Assembly: GCA_904419495.1 (NCBI GenBank)
Contig: CAJFRV010000014.1
Location: forward strand, 1 to 54,680
Length of the DNA: 54,680 nucleotides
Source of the DNA: an uncultured Clostridia bacterium
GTDB lineage: Bacteria; Bacillota; Clostridia; TANB77; CAG-508
Direction of reading: 5' to 3'
Position numbers and translations under genes: made by a program
Notes under the pieces: generated by a model
Seen by the model: the letters and a program-made list of their open reading frames with translations, nothing else
Told to the model about the DNA's origin: nothing
Database searches by the model: none
Part shown: positions 36,981-46,176 of the stretch, one piece after another
Numbering within the stretch: position 1 is the first letter of the stretch
Layout: every line of letters begins with the position of its first letter

Positions 36981-37913
36981 ATGCAAAAAGAAAACGAACA
37001 AAATTTAAGAAATATGAATATTAATTGGTATCCGGGGCATATGGCGAAAACAAAAAGACAAATTATAGAAGATGTAAAATTAGTAGACATTATAATAGAA
37101 TTACTAGATGCACGTATACCAATATCTAGTCAAAATCCAGATATAGCACAAATAACCAAAAATAAAAAGAAAATAGTTGTATTAAATAAGTGTGATTTAG
37201 CGGATGAAAGACAAAATAAAAAATGGATACAATATTTTCATAATAAACATATTCCAGCAGTTTTAACAGATTCTAACTCTGGAAAAGGAATTGAAGAATG
37301 TGTCAGAAGAATAGAAAAAATAATGGATGAGGAATTAAAAAATCAAGCTGAAAAAGGAAGAATTGGAAGAAAAATAAAAGCTATGGTATTGGGAATTCCC
37401 AATGTAGGGAAATCATCTTTTATTAATCGAATTTCTAAAAAAACGTCTGCCGGTGTCGGAAATAAACCGGGAGTAACGAAACAAAAACAGTGGATTCGTA
37501 TTAACGAGAAAATAGAATTATTAGATACACCGGGAGTATTATGGCCAAAATTTGAAAGTGAAGAAGTTGCTTTACATCTTGCATTCACAGGAACGATAAA
37601 AGAGGATATTTTACAGAGAACAGAAATTGCCTATTATTTACTAAAATTTTTAATAGAAAACTATGAAAACTTGCTATGCGAAAGATATAAAATAACAGAA
37701 GAATATATTCATGAACAATTAGAAAATGAAGAAAGACCAGAAAATGAAAATATTTATGAAATCTTTTTAGAAATAGGAAGAAAGAGAGGCTGTATTATTT
37801 CTGGTGGAAATATTGATGAAGAAAAGACAGCAAGAATGTTATTAGATGAATTTAAAAATGGAAAAATTGGAAAAATAACTTTGGAATGTCCAATTGGGGA
37901 CGTTTCTTTCTGA
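36981..37913 (+). CDS. rbgA: Ribosome biogenesis GTPase RbgA (YlqF)
   Basis: A 310-residue circularly permuted GTPase that assembles the 50S subunit. The order is G4 (NKCDLA) first, then G1 (GIPNVGKSSF), G2/G3 (DTPGVLWP). The N-terminal INWYPGHMAKTKR contains the catalytic-His region. The start at 36981 (AAAGGAAA upstream) adds about ten residues to the usual N-terminus. The last codons and stop (CPIGDVSF) lie in a dispersed repeat (37887-37922), so the native C-terminus has been replaced. Confidence 0.92.
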   Translation: MQKENEQNLRNMNINWYPGHMAKTKRQIIEDVKLVDIIIELLDARIPISSQNPDIAQITKNKKKIVVLNKCDLADERQNKKWIQYFHNKHIPAVLTDSNSGKGIEECVRRIEKIMDEELKNQAEKGRIGRKIKAMVLGIPNVGKSSFINRISKKTSAGVGNKPGVTKQKQWIRINEKIELLDTPGVLWPKFESEEVALHLAFTGTIKEDILQRTEIAYYLLKFLIENYENLLCERYKITEEYIHEQLENEERPENENIYEIFLEIGRKRGCIISGGNIDEEKTARMLLDEFKNGKIGKITLECPIGDVSF

Positions 37914-37922
37914 GACATTTTT
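37887..37922. repeat. Dispersed repeat at the 3' end of rbgA
   Basis: This is nearly the reverse complement of 15365-15400, with the shared TGTCCAATTGGGGACGTTTC core. It provides the last codons and the stop of rbgA. Confidence 0.7.
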
Positions 37923-38019
37923 ATGTAAAGTTATATAGAATTAAAATGATATAAAAGTAATAGATATACTACAATTATGAAATAAAAAAAGTTAGTATAA
38001 AAGTAAAGGAAGAAATAAA

Positions 38020-38412
38020 ATGGAAGAATTCTTAAAAATAGATAGACCAAAAGGAGAAGTAGAACTAATGTCTCCATTGACATGGGCATATATAGGAGAT
38101 GCTGTATATGAATTATATATAAGAAATAAACTAATTAATGAAACAAATTTGAAACCACATAAATTACATATAGAGGCTATTAGATATGTGAAAGCAAAAA
38201 GCCAAGCAGAAAAATTAAGTGAAATATATGAAAGTTTAACAGATGAAGAAAAGGATATTGTAAGGAGAGGAAGAAATACACAAAATCATCATTTACCTAA
38301 AAATTCAAATGTACAAGAATATATGTATGCAACAGCATTTGAAGCTTTGATCGGATATTTATATTTAACAAAACAGCATACAAGATTAAAAGAGATATTA
38401 GATAAAGTTTAA
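38020..38412 (+). CDS. mrnC: Mini-ribonuclease 3
   Basis: A 130-residue RNase III catalytic domain without a double-strand-binding domain, which matures 23S rRNA. Motifs are LTWAYIGDAVYELYIR (catalytic acidic residues) and VRRGRNTQNHHLPKN, and the C-terminal ATAFEALIGYLYL. It stands alone here; in many Firmicutes it follows cysS. Confidence 0.92.
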   Translation: MEEFLKIDRPKGEVELMSPLTWAYIGDAVYELYIRNKLINETNLKPHKLHIEAIRYVKAKSQAEKLSEIYESLTDEEKDIVRRGRNTQNHHLPKNSNVQEYMYATAFEALIGYLYLTKQHTRLKEILDKV

Positions 38413-38478
38413 AGATAAAGTAATTTTTAGATAAAAAATAATCCTAGAGTAACTAACTTAATGATAAAAACTAAATGT

Positions 38479-38507
38479 ATGATATCAATAAAATATATTA
38501 AAGTCAA
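38479..38507 (-). promoter_or_regulatory. Leftward promoter inside segment C
   Basis: On the minus strand TTGACT (38502-38507) and TATCAT (38479-38484) are 17 bp apart. Confidence 0.6.
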
Positions 38508-38560
38508 TAGATAGATCATTCTTTAGTAAAAAATAAAATTGAATAAGGATATAAAAAGAA

Positions 38561-38619
38561 AAAAAGTAAAAATTCATTGTTTTTGTGATGAAATCAAAGG
38601 ATTTTTACTTTTTTTATTA
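38561..38619. terminator. Terminator-type hairpin inside segment C
   Basis: AAAAAAGTAAAAAT and ATTTTTACTTTTTT form a 14-bp A/T-rich stem with a long loop. Inside an invertible segment it would move with the promoter and insulate one side. Confidence 0.5.
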
Positions 38620-38891
38620 TACCTTAAGTTAGTTACTTAAAGAAAATTAATAAATCTATGCAAATTAAGCAAGCAAAAGAAATGTTAGATATAGGAAATA
38701 AAACTAATAAACGGAAATAAAATGAGATAAAGTGGAAATAAAATCGTTCACAAATAAAAAAAGAATTATAAAATAAAAAAAATTCTAAGTTAAGTAAAAA
38801 CGATAAGTTTTATGAATATATATGCAAACAAGAATAAAACAAAAGATAAATGGAAAAATAAAAGAAAGATATACAAAGAAAGGAAAGAGAA

Positions 38892-40184
38892 ATGCAAATG
38901 AAAAGAAATGAAAAAGAAAAAGGAATTACATTACTAGCACTAGTTATAACTGTAGTTGTTTTATTAATTTTAGCAGGAATTACAATTGGAACTATTACAG
39001 GAGATAATGGCATTATTAGAAATGCACAAAATGCAAAAGAAGATACTGAAATTGCAAATGAAAAAGAAGTAGTAGAAAAAGCAACTGTACAAACCATGGG
39101 AAATAACAAATATGGAAATGTAGAAAAAGATGGGTTACAGGAAGAATTAGATAAGGAAACAGGAGATGGAAAAACAGAAGTAAGTGAAGCAGATGAATAT
39201 TTTAAAGTTGTTTTTAAAGATAGTGAACGTTCTTATCTTGTAGACAAAAATGGTAATGTGATGGAAGTTCCAGATAGAAGTGGAATCCAAGTAGGAGACT
39301 ATGTGAATTACACATATGACACAAAGGCAGAGGGATATAATTTATTAGCAGCAGAAAGTGGGTATGACAGTGACCAAACAGTAACTCAAGCAGCAGGAAT
39401 GAAATGGAGAATCTTAAATATCCACCCAGATGGAAGAGTCGATTTAATAAGTGAAACAGTACCAAGTGGAAACATATATTTCCAAGGAGCACTAGGATAT
39501 AATAATGGAGTATATCTATTAAATGATATATGTAAAGAGTTATATAGTAATCGCACATTAGGAGTAGAAGCAAGAAGTATAGACTTGGAAGATGTAGAGA
39601 GCCAAATGAACGAAGAAGGAATAGCAAGAAGAGATGCGTATGTACAGTCTAGCAGTGGAACACAATATGGAAATACAAAAACCTATACAAATTACAAGAT
39701 GTATCCAAACTTATATGTACAAGAGAACGGAAGTGGAATTAATTTAACAGGAGATACAGAGGAGGAAAGAAAAGAGCAAACAAAGAAAGACGGAATAGGA
39801 GTAAGTGATGACGGATATACAAGTCCAACAACAGAAACGTCAAGTGAAACATATAGTTTAACAGTAACTCAAAGTTATTATGGATTTAGTAGAGTACAAA
39901 GTTCATACTTTGACGACAGCAGAGCATATAATGTGATCTTTGGTACAGAAGCAAACTATTGGTTGGCTTCCCGTTGTGTTGTCTGTATATCGAGTCATGG
40001 GGGGTTCAGTTTGCGTTCTATAGAAAATTCTAACTATAATTATTACGAGATGCTCCTGACAAATGGTACTATGGGTAGTCAAGGTGTTCGTGTTCGCCCA
40101 GTAGTTTCTCTAGGGTCTGACATCAAAATCACAGCATGTGAAGGAAAAAACAGTAGTACAAATATGCACCAAATCAGTAAATGA
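38892..40184 (+). CDS. Prepilin-like protein with DUF6273-like variable domain
   Basis: A 430-residue protein. Leader to Gly11, then ITLLALVITVVVLLILAG. Residues 35-130 are close to those of the 426 gene. The C-terminal half (about 135-425: MKWRILNIHPDGRVDL ... YWLASRCVVCISSHGGFSL ... GVRVRPVVSLGSD) resembles the DUF6273-type domain that other DGRs diversify. From 39961 to 40125 codon use switches to CGT, CGC, TGT, GGG and CTG, unlike the AGA-rich rest. This looks like a variable repeat whose template lies elsewhere. It follows flanked promoter segment C. Confidence 0.75.
   Translation: MQMKRNEKEKGITLLALVITVVVLLILAGITIGTITGDNGIIRNAQNAKEDTEIANEKEVVEKATVQTMGNNKYGNVEKDGLQEELDKETGDGKTEVSEADEYFKVVFKDSERSYLVDKNGNVMEVPDRSGIQVGDYVNYTYDTKAEGYNLLAAESGYDSDQTVTQAAGMKWRILNIHPDGRVDLISETVPSGNIYFQGALGYNNGVYLLNDICKELYSNRTLGVEARSIDLEDVESQMNEEGIARRDAYVQSSSGTQYGNTKTYTNYKMYPNLYVQENGSGINLTGDTEEERKEQTKKDGIGVSDDGYTSPTTETSSETYSLTVTQSYYGFSRVQSSYFDDSRAYNVIFGTEANYWLASRCVVCISSHGGFSLRSIENSNYNYYEMLLTNGTMGSQGVRVRPVVSLGSDIKITACEGKNSSTNMHQISK
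39961..40125 (+). repeat. Possible second DGR variable repeat
   Basis: GC-rich codons abruptly replace the AT-rich style and encode LASRCVVCISSHGGFSLR through GVRVRPVVSL. The ending GTTCGCCCAGTAGTTTCTCT resembles a homing region (compare TTCGCCCAGCT of the proven VR). No matching template is in the window. Confidence 0.5.
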
Positions 40185-40222
40185 CAAAAATAAGGTGATT
40201 AAAGAAAAATTGATTAAAACAC

Positions 40223-40251
40223 TTGAAAAAAATAGAAATATATAGTAAAAT
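40223..40251 (+). promoter_or_regulatory. Promoter of rpsO
   Basis: TTGAAA (40223-40228) and TAAAAT (40246-40251) are 17 bp apart. Confidence 0.6.
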
Positions 40252-40280
40252 AGGTATGTTAAAAAACAACATACCTTTTA
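40252..40280 (+). promoter_or_regulatory. Leader hairpin of rpsO
   Basis: GGTATGTT pairs with AACATACC over a 7-base loop and is followed by TTTTA, at the very 5' end of the predicted transcript. It may be an attenuator or stabiliser of the S15 leader. Confidence 0.55.
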
Positions 40281-40351
40281 CTTAGCTTATAGATAAGCAC
40301 CAAATCTTAAGCTCAGTTAAGGGAGAAAACAAAAAATAGGAGGTGTAAACG

Positions 40352-40615
40352 ATGACAAAGGAAAGAAAACAAGAAATCATTAATACATATAAAAGAGAAG
40401 AAAACGATACTGGTTCACCAGAAGTTCAAATCGCTCTTTTAACAGAAAGAATTAATGAATTAACAGAACACTTAAAAGTTCACAAAAAAGATAACCATTC
40501 AAGAAGAGGACTTCTAAAAATGGTTGGAAAAAGAAGAAACCTATTAAACTACGTAGCTAAAAAAGATATCAACAGATATAGAACAATCGTTGAAAAATTA
40601 GGAATAAGAAAATAA
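40352..40615 (+). CDS. rpsO: Ribosomal protein S15
   Basis: An 87-residue, full-length S15 ([27 protein letters not shown] ... [25 protein letters not shown]). It binds 16S rRNA helices 20-22. AGGAGGTG precedes ATG. Order rpsO-pnp is the ancient bacterial arrangement. Leader structure could allow autoregulation. Confidence 0.98.
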   Translation: MTKERKQEIINTYKREENDTGSPEVQIALLTERINELTEHLKVHKKDNHSRRGLLKMVGKRRNLLNYVAKKDINRYRTIVEKLGIRK

Positions 40616-40626
40616 TTATATTTAAT

Positions 40627-40658
40627 AAGCCCGGTGTATAATCGGGCTTAAAAAAAAT
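40627..40658 (+). terminator. Terminator of rpsO
   Basis: AAGCCCG and CGGGCTT form a GC-rich stem with a 9-base loop, followed by A8 and T4. Confidence 0.75.
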
Positions 40659-40855
40659 TTTAGTAAACTTGAGATTAGGTAAGTAGCTTGTATGATGGGC
40701 TGGTGATGATTTTAGGGACGGAGCAAAAAATCATCATTTTATTTAAAGATTAATTATTAATTTTAATAATTTAGTGCAATGATGATTTTTTGCTCCGTCC
40801 CTAAAATCATCACCAGCTCATCATAGAGGTTACCATCTAAATTAAGTTTACTAAA
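40659..40855. repeat. Long palindromic element between rpsO and pnp
   Basis: Arms 40691-40738 and 40778-40825 are 48-bp inverted repeats with one mismatch, around a 39-bp loop. A further outer 12-bp repeat (TTTAGTAAACTT, 40659-40670 and 40844-40855) encloses them. The arm contains AGGGACGGA, shared with the MITE-like element at 26.6 kb. If transcribed it would form a very long RNA duplex. Confidence 0.85.
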
Positions 40856-40920
40856 GTTTAATAAAAAAATTTGGTGCAATAATAATATAAAAGTAAATTT
40901 TTAATTTAGGAGGATTTTTT

Positions 40921-43050
40921 ATGTTTAAAACGTATGAAACAGAATTAGCAGGAAGAAAACTTGTTTTTGAAACAGGTAAAATGGCAGGATTAGCAAATGG
41001 AAGTGTATTGGTTAGATATGGAGATACTGTTGTTATTGTTAATGTTACAGCTTCTAAAGAACCAAAAGAGGGAATTGACTTTTTTCCACTTTCAGTAGAT
41101 TATGAAGAAAAATTATATTCCGTAGGAAAAATACCGGGAAGTTTTATTAAAAGAGAAGGGAAACCAAGTGATAAAGCAATTTTAACATCAAGAGCAATAG
41201 ATAGACCTTTAAGACCATTGTTTCCAAAAGACTTTAGAAATGATGTTGTTGTTGTAGCAACAGTTCTTTGTGTTGACCAAGATAATTCACCAGAAATTGC
41301 AGCTATGATTGGTGCTTCTGCAGCATTATCTATTTCAGATATTCCATTTGGCGGACCAACAGCAGCAGTAAATGTAGGATTAATTGATGGAAAAATTATT
41401 ATTAACCCAACAGAGGAAGAAAGAGAAAAAAGTGATTTAACATTAACAGTTGCAGGAACAGAAAAGAAAATTGCTATGATTGAAGCAGGTGCAAATGAAG
41501 TACCAGATGATGTCATGTTAAAGGCAATTAAAGAAGGACATAAAGAAATTAAGAAAATTTGTAAATTTATTGCAAAAATGAAAAAAGAAATTGGAAAACC
41601 AAAATTCGAATATAAGTCATTTGCAGTACCAGAAGATATTTACGAATTTGTAGAAAATAATTTTAAAGAAGATATGTTAACAGCTGTTCAAGAAAAAGAC
41701 AAAGAAACAAGAGACAATAATGTTTCAGAGTTAACAGATAAAATTGCTAGTAGCTATGAAGAAAAATTTGGACAAGAAGCAGCTGAAGAACATAAAGCTG
41801 ATATTGGAGAAGCAATTTATAAATTAGAAAAGAAATGTGTAAGACATTTAATTTTCGATGAACATAAGAGAGTAGACGGAAGAGCATTAGATGAAATTAG
41901 ACCTTTATCATGTGAAGTAGGACTATTACCTCGTACACATGGAAGTGCTTTATTTACAAGAGGACAAACACAAGTCTTATCAGTCGCAACATTAGGTATG
42001 ATTAGTGAAGAGCAAGTATTAGATGGAATTGATACAGAAGAATCAAAACGATATATGCATCATTATAATTTCCCAAGCTATAGTGTTGGTGAAGCAAGAC
42101 CTTCAAGAGGACCGGGAAGAAGAGAAATTGGTCATGGAGCTTTAGCAGAAAAAGCATTAGTTCCTGTTATACCATCAAAAGAAGAATTCCCATATGCAAT
42201 TAGAGTAGTATCTGAAGTATTATCTTCAAATGGATCAACATCACAAGCAAGTATTTGTGGTAGTACATTAGCATTAATGGATGCAGGTGTACCAATTAAA
42301 AGACCTGTTGCAGGTATTTCTACAGGATTAGTTACAAATCCTGACAATGATAAAGATTATGTGATGTTAGTGGATATTCAAGGAATTGAAGATTTCTTTG
42401 GAGATATGGACTTCAAGGTAGGTGGAACGGAAAAAGGTATTACAGCAATTCAAGTAGATATTAAAGTAGATGGTTTATCTTATGATATTATTAAAGAAGC
42501 TTTTGAAAAAACAAGAATTGCTAGAAAACATATATTAGAAGACGTTATGCTTCCAGTATTAGATAAACCAAGAGCTGATATTTCTGAATATGCACCAAGA
42601 ATTGTTAGTACACAAATTAAAGTAGATAAAATTAAAGATGTTATCGGACCGGGTGGAAAGATGATAAATAAGATCATAGATGAAACTGGTGTCAAAATCG
42701 ATATTGAAGAAGATGGACAAGTATTTATCTATTCAAATGACAACAAAAAAGCAGAACAAGCATTAGAAATGATTGAAGATATTGTAAGAGAAGTAGAAGT
42801 AGATGGTATCTATTATGGAGAAGTTGTTAGAATTATGAACTTTGGAGCATTTGTAGATTTAGGATGTGGAGGAAAAGAAGGATTATTACACATTTCTCAA
42901 ATCTCTAAAGATAGAATTAAACATGTAGAAGATGTGTTACATGTAGGAGATAAGGTAACAGTAAGAGTTACAGACATTGATGACCAAGGTAGAATTAATT
43001 TAACTATGAAAGATTTGTCAGAAACAAAATCAGACGAAGTTGAAAAATAA
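40921..43050 (+). CDS. pnp: Polynucleotide phosphorylase
   Basis: A 709-residue trimeric 3'-5' phosphorolytic exoribonuclease. Two RNase PH-like cores (about 1-220 and 310-540) with an all-alpha linker between are followed by KH (VIGPGGKMINKIIDETGVKI) and S1 (GEVVRIMNFGAFVDLG...GLLHISQI) domains. AGGAGG precedes ATG. In enterobacteria RNase III cuts a leader stem for autocontrol; here the long palindrome upstream offers a possible equivalent. Confidence 0.97.
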   Translation: MFKTYETELAGRKLVFETGKMAGLANGSVLVRYGDTVVIVNVTASKEPKEGIDFFPLSVDYEEKLYSVGKIPGSFIKREGKPSDKAILTSRAIDRPLRPLFPKDFRNDVVVVATVLCVDQDNSPEIAAMIGASAALSISDIPFGGPTAAVNVGLIDGKIIINPTEEEREKSDLTLTVAGTEKKIAMIEAGANEVPDDVMLKAIKEGHKEIKKICKFIAKMKKEIGKPKFEYKSFAVPEDIYEFVENNFKEDMLTAVQEKDKETRDNNVSELTDKIASSYEEKFGQEAAEEHKADIGEAIYKLEKKCVRHLIFDEHKRVDGRALDEIRPLSCEVGLLPRTHGSALFTRGQTQVLSVATLGMISEEQVLDGIDTEESKRYMHHYNFPSYSVGEARPSRGPGRREIGHGALAEKALVPVIPSKEEFPYAIRVVSEVLSSNGSTSQASICGSTLALMDAGVPIKRPVAGISTGLVTNPDNDKDYVMLVDIQGIEDFFGDMDFKVGGTEKGITAIQVDIKVDGLSYDIIKEAFEKTRIARKHILEDVMLPVLDKPRADISEYAPRIVSTQIKVDKIKDVIGPGGKMINKIIDETGVKIDIEEDGQVFIYSNDNKKAEQALEMIEDIVREVEVDGIYYGEVVRIMNFGAFVDLGCGGKEGLLHISQISKDRIKHVEDVLHVGDKVTVRVTDIDDQGRINLTMKDLSETKSDEVEK

Positions 43051-43058
43051 TGATGTAT

Positions 43059-43092
43059 AAAAAGGTTGTAAGATTTTTTACAACCTTTTTGA
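43059..43092 (+). terminator. Terminator of pnp
   Basis: AAAAAGGTTGTAA and its complement form a 13-bp stem with a T-run. Confidence 0.9.
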
Positions 43093-43177
43093 CATTTTAT
43101 AAAACAATCATATATAATATATACAATAAAGAAATTAAAAAAATAGAAATAAAAGCATTTTTCTAGAAAGGTGGATT

Positions 43178-44056
43178 ATGGAGTATATAGCAGAATTTTC
43201 AGCATATTTAGGAAGAATTACAGGAATTGATAGTGAATATATAAAATTAACAATACTTACTGTATTAATATTTTTCGTTTTTGGGGTTATTAAATCAATC
43301 ATAAAAAAGATATATTCAAATTTACCAGTAAATGATAAAAAGAAATTTTTTAGAAACCGAAAAATTCGAATTATATTAACAGCAATTTCTTTTATATTAG
43401 TTTTTCTTCTTTGGGGAGAAAAACTATCAGGGCTAATTACACTTATTAGTTTTGTATCAGCAGGTTTAACGATTGCTATAAGAGAAATTATATTTAACTT
43501 TTTTGCTGGTATGTATATCAATATCAATAGACCTTTTGAGATAGAAGATAGAATTGAAATTGATGATGTTATGGGAGATGTGATTAGTAAACATGCATTA
43601 GGATTCGAAATATTAGAAATAGGCAAAAGAGTATATGGCGAACAAAGTACAGGAAGAATTATTCATATACCAAATTCATATATCTTTACCAAAACACTAA
43701 AAAATTATACAAAAGTATTTAAATACATATGGGATGAAATAAAAGTAGATGTTTCTTTAGATGCAGATATTAAGAGAACAGAAGAAATTTTATATGAAAT
43801 TGTATTTGATAATGAGACATTAAAAGAAATTCCAAAGAAGATGGAGGATGCTGTAGATGAAGCGATTTTGGAATATAGAATTTATTATAACAATTTAGAC
43901 CCAATTATATATATGAAAATAGAAAGGTCACATATAGAAATGCATTTAAGATATTTGGTACATCCTAAAAAGGCAAGAGATGTACAAAATGAAATTAATA
44001 TGAGAATTATGGAAGAATATCAAAAAGGAAATTTACAATTATATATAAATGATTAA
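43178..44056 (+). CDS. Small-conductance mechanosensitive channel family protein
   Basis: A 292-residue MscS-family protein. Transmembrane segments at about 20-40, 62-80 and 85-105 end in the pore helix (TIAIREIIFNFFAGMYI), followed by the beta domain (INRPFEIEDRIEIDDVMGDVI) and IHIPNSYIFTKTLKNYT. It lets solutes out on hypo-osmotic shock. It is independent of its neighbours. Confidence 0.88.
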   Translation: MEYIAEFSAYLGRITGIDSEYIKLTILTVLIFFVFGVIKSIIKKIYSNLPVNDKKKFFRNRKIRIILTAISFILVFLLWGEKLSGLITLISFVSAGLTIAIREIIFNFFAGMYININRPFEIEDRIEIDDVMGDVISKHALGFEILEIGKRVYGEQSTGRIIHIPNSYIFTKTLKNYTKVFKYIWDEIKVDVSLDADIKRTEEILYEIVFDNETLKEIPKKMEDAVDEAILEYRIYYNNLDPIIYMKIERSHIEMHLRYLVHPKKARDVQNEINMRIMEEYQKGNLQLYIND

Positions 44057-44104
44057 ACATATACAAATTAGAAAGAAATATAAGTAAATTTTTTTGAAAA
44101 AACC

Positions 44105-44133
44105 TTGCATTTTTGGCAAAAAGTGGGTATAAT
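44105..44133 (+). promoter_or_regulatory. Promoter of the rimP-nusA-infB operon
   Basis: TTGCAT (44105-44110) and TATAAT (44128-44133) are 17 bp apart. Confidence 0.75.
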
Positions 44134-44157
44134 ATATAAAGAAAACAACAAGAGCGA

Positions 44158-44181
44158 GAGAGTGGGAACAAATCCCACTCT
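44158..44181 (+). promoter_or_regulatory. Leader hairpin of the nusA operon
   Basis: AGAGTGGG and CCCACTCT form a perfect 8-bp stem with a 7-base loop in the leader ahead of rimP. It could attenuate transcription, fitting NusA autocontrol, but the following T-run is short. Confidence 0.55.
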
Positions 44182-44209
44182 TAAATTTTGAAAAAAGGAG
44201 GAAATCTTC

Positions 44210-44662
44210 TTGGCAAATATAGAAGAAAAGGTTGAGAATCTATTAAAAGAAAAAATAGAAAATATAGGATATGACCTGTATGATGTAGAATATGCAAAAG
44301 AAGGAAAAAACTATTTTCTAAGAATCTATATAGATAAACCAGAAGGAATAGATTTAAAAGATTGTGAAAAAGTGAATGATGAAATATCTGACATATTAGA
44401 TGAAGTAAATTACATCAAAGACCAATACTTTTTAGAAGTTTCATCACCCGGAATCGAAAGAATATTAAGAAAAGATAAACATTTAGAGCAAAATAAAGGA
44501 AAAGAAATACATGTAAAATTATTTAAAAAAGATGATTCAGGAAATAAAGAATATCAAGGGATATTACAAGACTTTAATGAAGAATATATTTTTCTAGAAA
44601 ATGATATAAAGATCGAAAGAAAGCATATAGCGCAAATTAAAACTGTATATCATTGGGATTGA
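44210..44662 (+). CDS. rimP: Ribosome maturation factor RimP
   Basis: A 150-residue protein with TTG start behind AAAGGAGGA. The signatures GYDLYDVEYAKEGKNYFLRIYIDKPEGIDLKDCE-type pattern and FLEVSSPGIERIL are typical of RimP, which assists 30S assembly. It is the first gene of the operon. Confidence 0.95.
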   Translation: MANIEEKVENLLKEKIENIGYDLYDVEYAKEGKNYFLRIYIDKPEGIDLKDCEKVNDEISDILDEVNYIKDQYFLEVSSPGIERILRKDKHLEQNKGKEIHVKLFKKDDSGNKEYQGILQDFNEEYIFLENDIKIERKHIAQIKTVYHWD

Positions 44663-44746
44663 AAAATAATTACAATTTTGGCTATGTCAAAATTTAATTC
44701 TTTTCCAATCTAGATGAAAAGAAGAAAGGAAGGAAAGTGATAAAAA

Positions 44747-45877
44747 ATGAAAAGTAAAAGTAAAGCAAAAGAACCAGCAATAGATAATAAAGAATTAATA
44801 TTAGCTTTAGAAGAATTAGAAAAAGAAAAAGGAATCAAAAAAGAATATTTATTAGAATCTATTGAAACAGCATTATTAACAGCATATAAAAGAAATTTTG
44901 ATGCATTAGAAAATGTAAAGGTAGTTATGGACCCACAAACAGGTGCAACACATGTATATTCTATCAAAGAAGTTGTTGAAAATGCTAAAGATAATGCATT
45001 AGAAATTAATTTAGAAGAGGCAAGAAAGATTAATAAAGAAGCAAATATTGGAGATAGTGTAGAAGTTGAGATTGTTCCAAGAAACTTTGGAAGAATTGCA
45101 GCACAAACAGCAAAACAAGTAATTATTCAAAAATTAAGAGAAGCAGAAAGAGAAATTATTTACACAGAATTTAATGATAGAAAAGGTGAAATTGTTTCAG
45201 GAATTATTCAAAAAGCAGATAAAAACATCGTAGTAATGGATTTAGGAAGACTAGAAGGTATTATGCCAACAAAAGAACAAGTACCAACTGAAAAGTATAA
45301 AGTGAATGATAAAATAAAAGGATATGTACTAGATGTTGAAAGAGGTGCAAAAGGAGCACCACAAGTTATTGTATCTAGAAGTCATCCTGATTTTGTTAGA
45401 AAATTATTAGAATTTGAAATCCCAGAAATTTATGAAGGTGTTATTGAAATAAAAAGTGTTTCAAGAGACCCGGGATATAGAAGTAAAGTAGCAGTATATT
45501 CTCCAGATCCTAATATAGATCCAGTAGGTTCTTGTGTAGGACAAAAAGGTGTTAGAATTCAAAATGTTATCAATGAATTAAATGGAGAAAAAATAGATGT
45601 TATTGAATGGAATGAAGACCCATCAATATATATATCTTCAGCATTACTACCAGCACAAATATTAGCAGTAGATGTAAAAGAAAGTGAGAAATTTGCACAA
45701 GTTATTGTTCCAGATGATCAATTATCACTAGCGATAGGAAAATCTGGACAAAATGCAAGATTAGCAGCAAAACTTACAAATTGGAAGATTGATATAAAAT
45801 CAGAAACCCAATTTAGAGAAATGTTGATGAAAGCACAAGAAGAACAAGCAGGAGAGGAAGAACAAAAAGAAGAATAA
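44747..45877 (+). CDS. nusA: Transcription factor NusA
   Basis: A 376-residue NusA: N-terminal RNA-polymerase-binding domain, S1 domain (EIVSGIIQKADKNIVVMDLG), then two KH domains (DPVGSCVGQKGVRIQNVINEL and IGKSGQNARLAAKLT). It lacks the extra C-terminal acidic repeats of proteobacteria, as usual in Firmicutes. It ends with an acidic tail. Confidence 0.97.
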   Translation: MKSKSKAKEPAIDNKELILALEELEKEKGIKKEYLLESIETALLTAYKRNFDALENVKVVMDPQTGATHVYSIKEVVENAKDNALEINLEEARKINKEANIGDSVEVEIVPRNFGRIAAQTAKQVIIQKLREAEREIIYTEFNDRKGEIVSGIIQKADKNIVVMDLGRLEGIMPTKEQVPTEKYKVNDKIKGYVLDVERGAKGAPQVIVSRSHPDFVRKLLEFEIPEIYEGVIEIKSVSRDPGYRSKVAVYSPDPNIDPVGSCVGQKGVRIQNVINELNGEKIDVIEWNEDPSIYISSALLPAQILAVDVKESEKFAQVIVPDDQLSLAIGKSGQNARLAAKLTNWKIDIKSETQFREMLMKAQEEQAGEEEQKEE

Positions 45878-45915
45878 TTGGAATTTTCAAACATACAATA
45901 AAAGGGGGTTTTTAT

Positions 45916-46176
45916 GTGAAAAAGATACCACAAAGAACTTGTATGGGATGTAATGAAAAAAAAGATAAAAATGAGTTAATTAGAATTGTAAAAAATAAAA
46001 ATAATGAAATACATATAGATAAGATTGGAAAGATGGATGGAAGAGGCGCTTATATATGTAATGATATAAATTGTTTAGAAAAAGTTATAAAGTCAAAAAG
46101 ACTAGAAAGAGTTTTAGAGACAAAAATAACAGATGAAATTTATGAAAGTTTAAGAGGTGTCATTCTTGATAAATAA
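45916..46176 (+). CDS. rnpM: YlxR-family RNase P modulator RnpM
   Basis: An 86-residue protein with GTG start behind GGGGG. It carries the PQRTCMGCNEKKDKNELIRIV and MDGRGAYIC motifs. YlxR/RnpM binds RNase P RNA and alters its activity. The end overlaps ylxQ. Confidence 0.92.
   Translation: MKKIPQRTCMGCNEKKDKNELIRIVKNKNNEIHIDKIGKMDGRGAYICNDINCLEKVIKSKRLERVLETKITDEIYESLRGVILDK

Larger units (their letters stand above)
38443..38642. other. Putative invertible promoter segment C
   Basis: A 14-bp inverted repeat (38448-38461 and 38624-38637) flanks 162 bp. The left site is CCTAGAG / TAACTAA / CTTAATG and the right is CCTTAAG / TTAGTTA / CTTAAAG. Spacers match exactly and are the same as in segment E, but the arms are more diverged than at the other loci. 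It contains a leftward promoter and an internal terminator-type hairpin. It ends 249 bp before the prepilin-like gene at 38892; the gap holds no gene. Confidence 0.6.
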
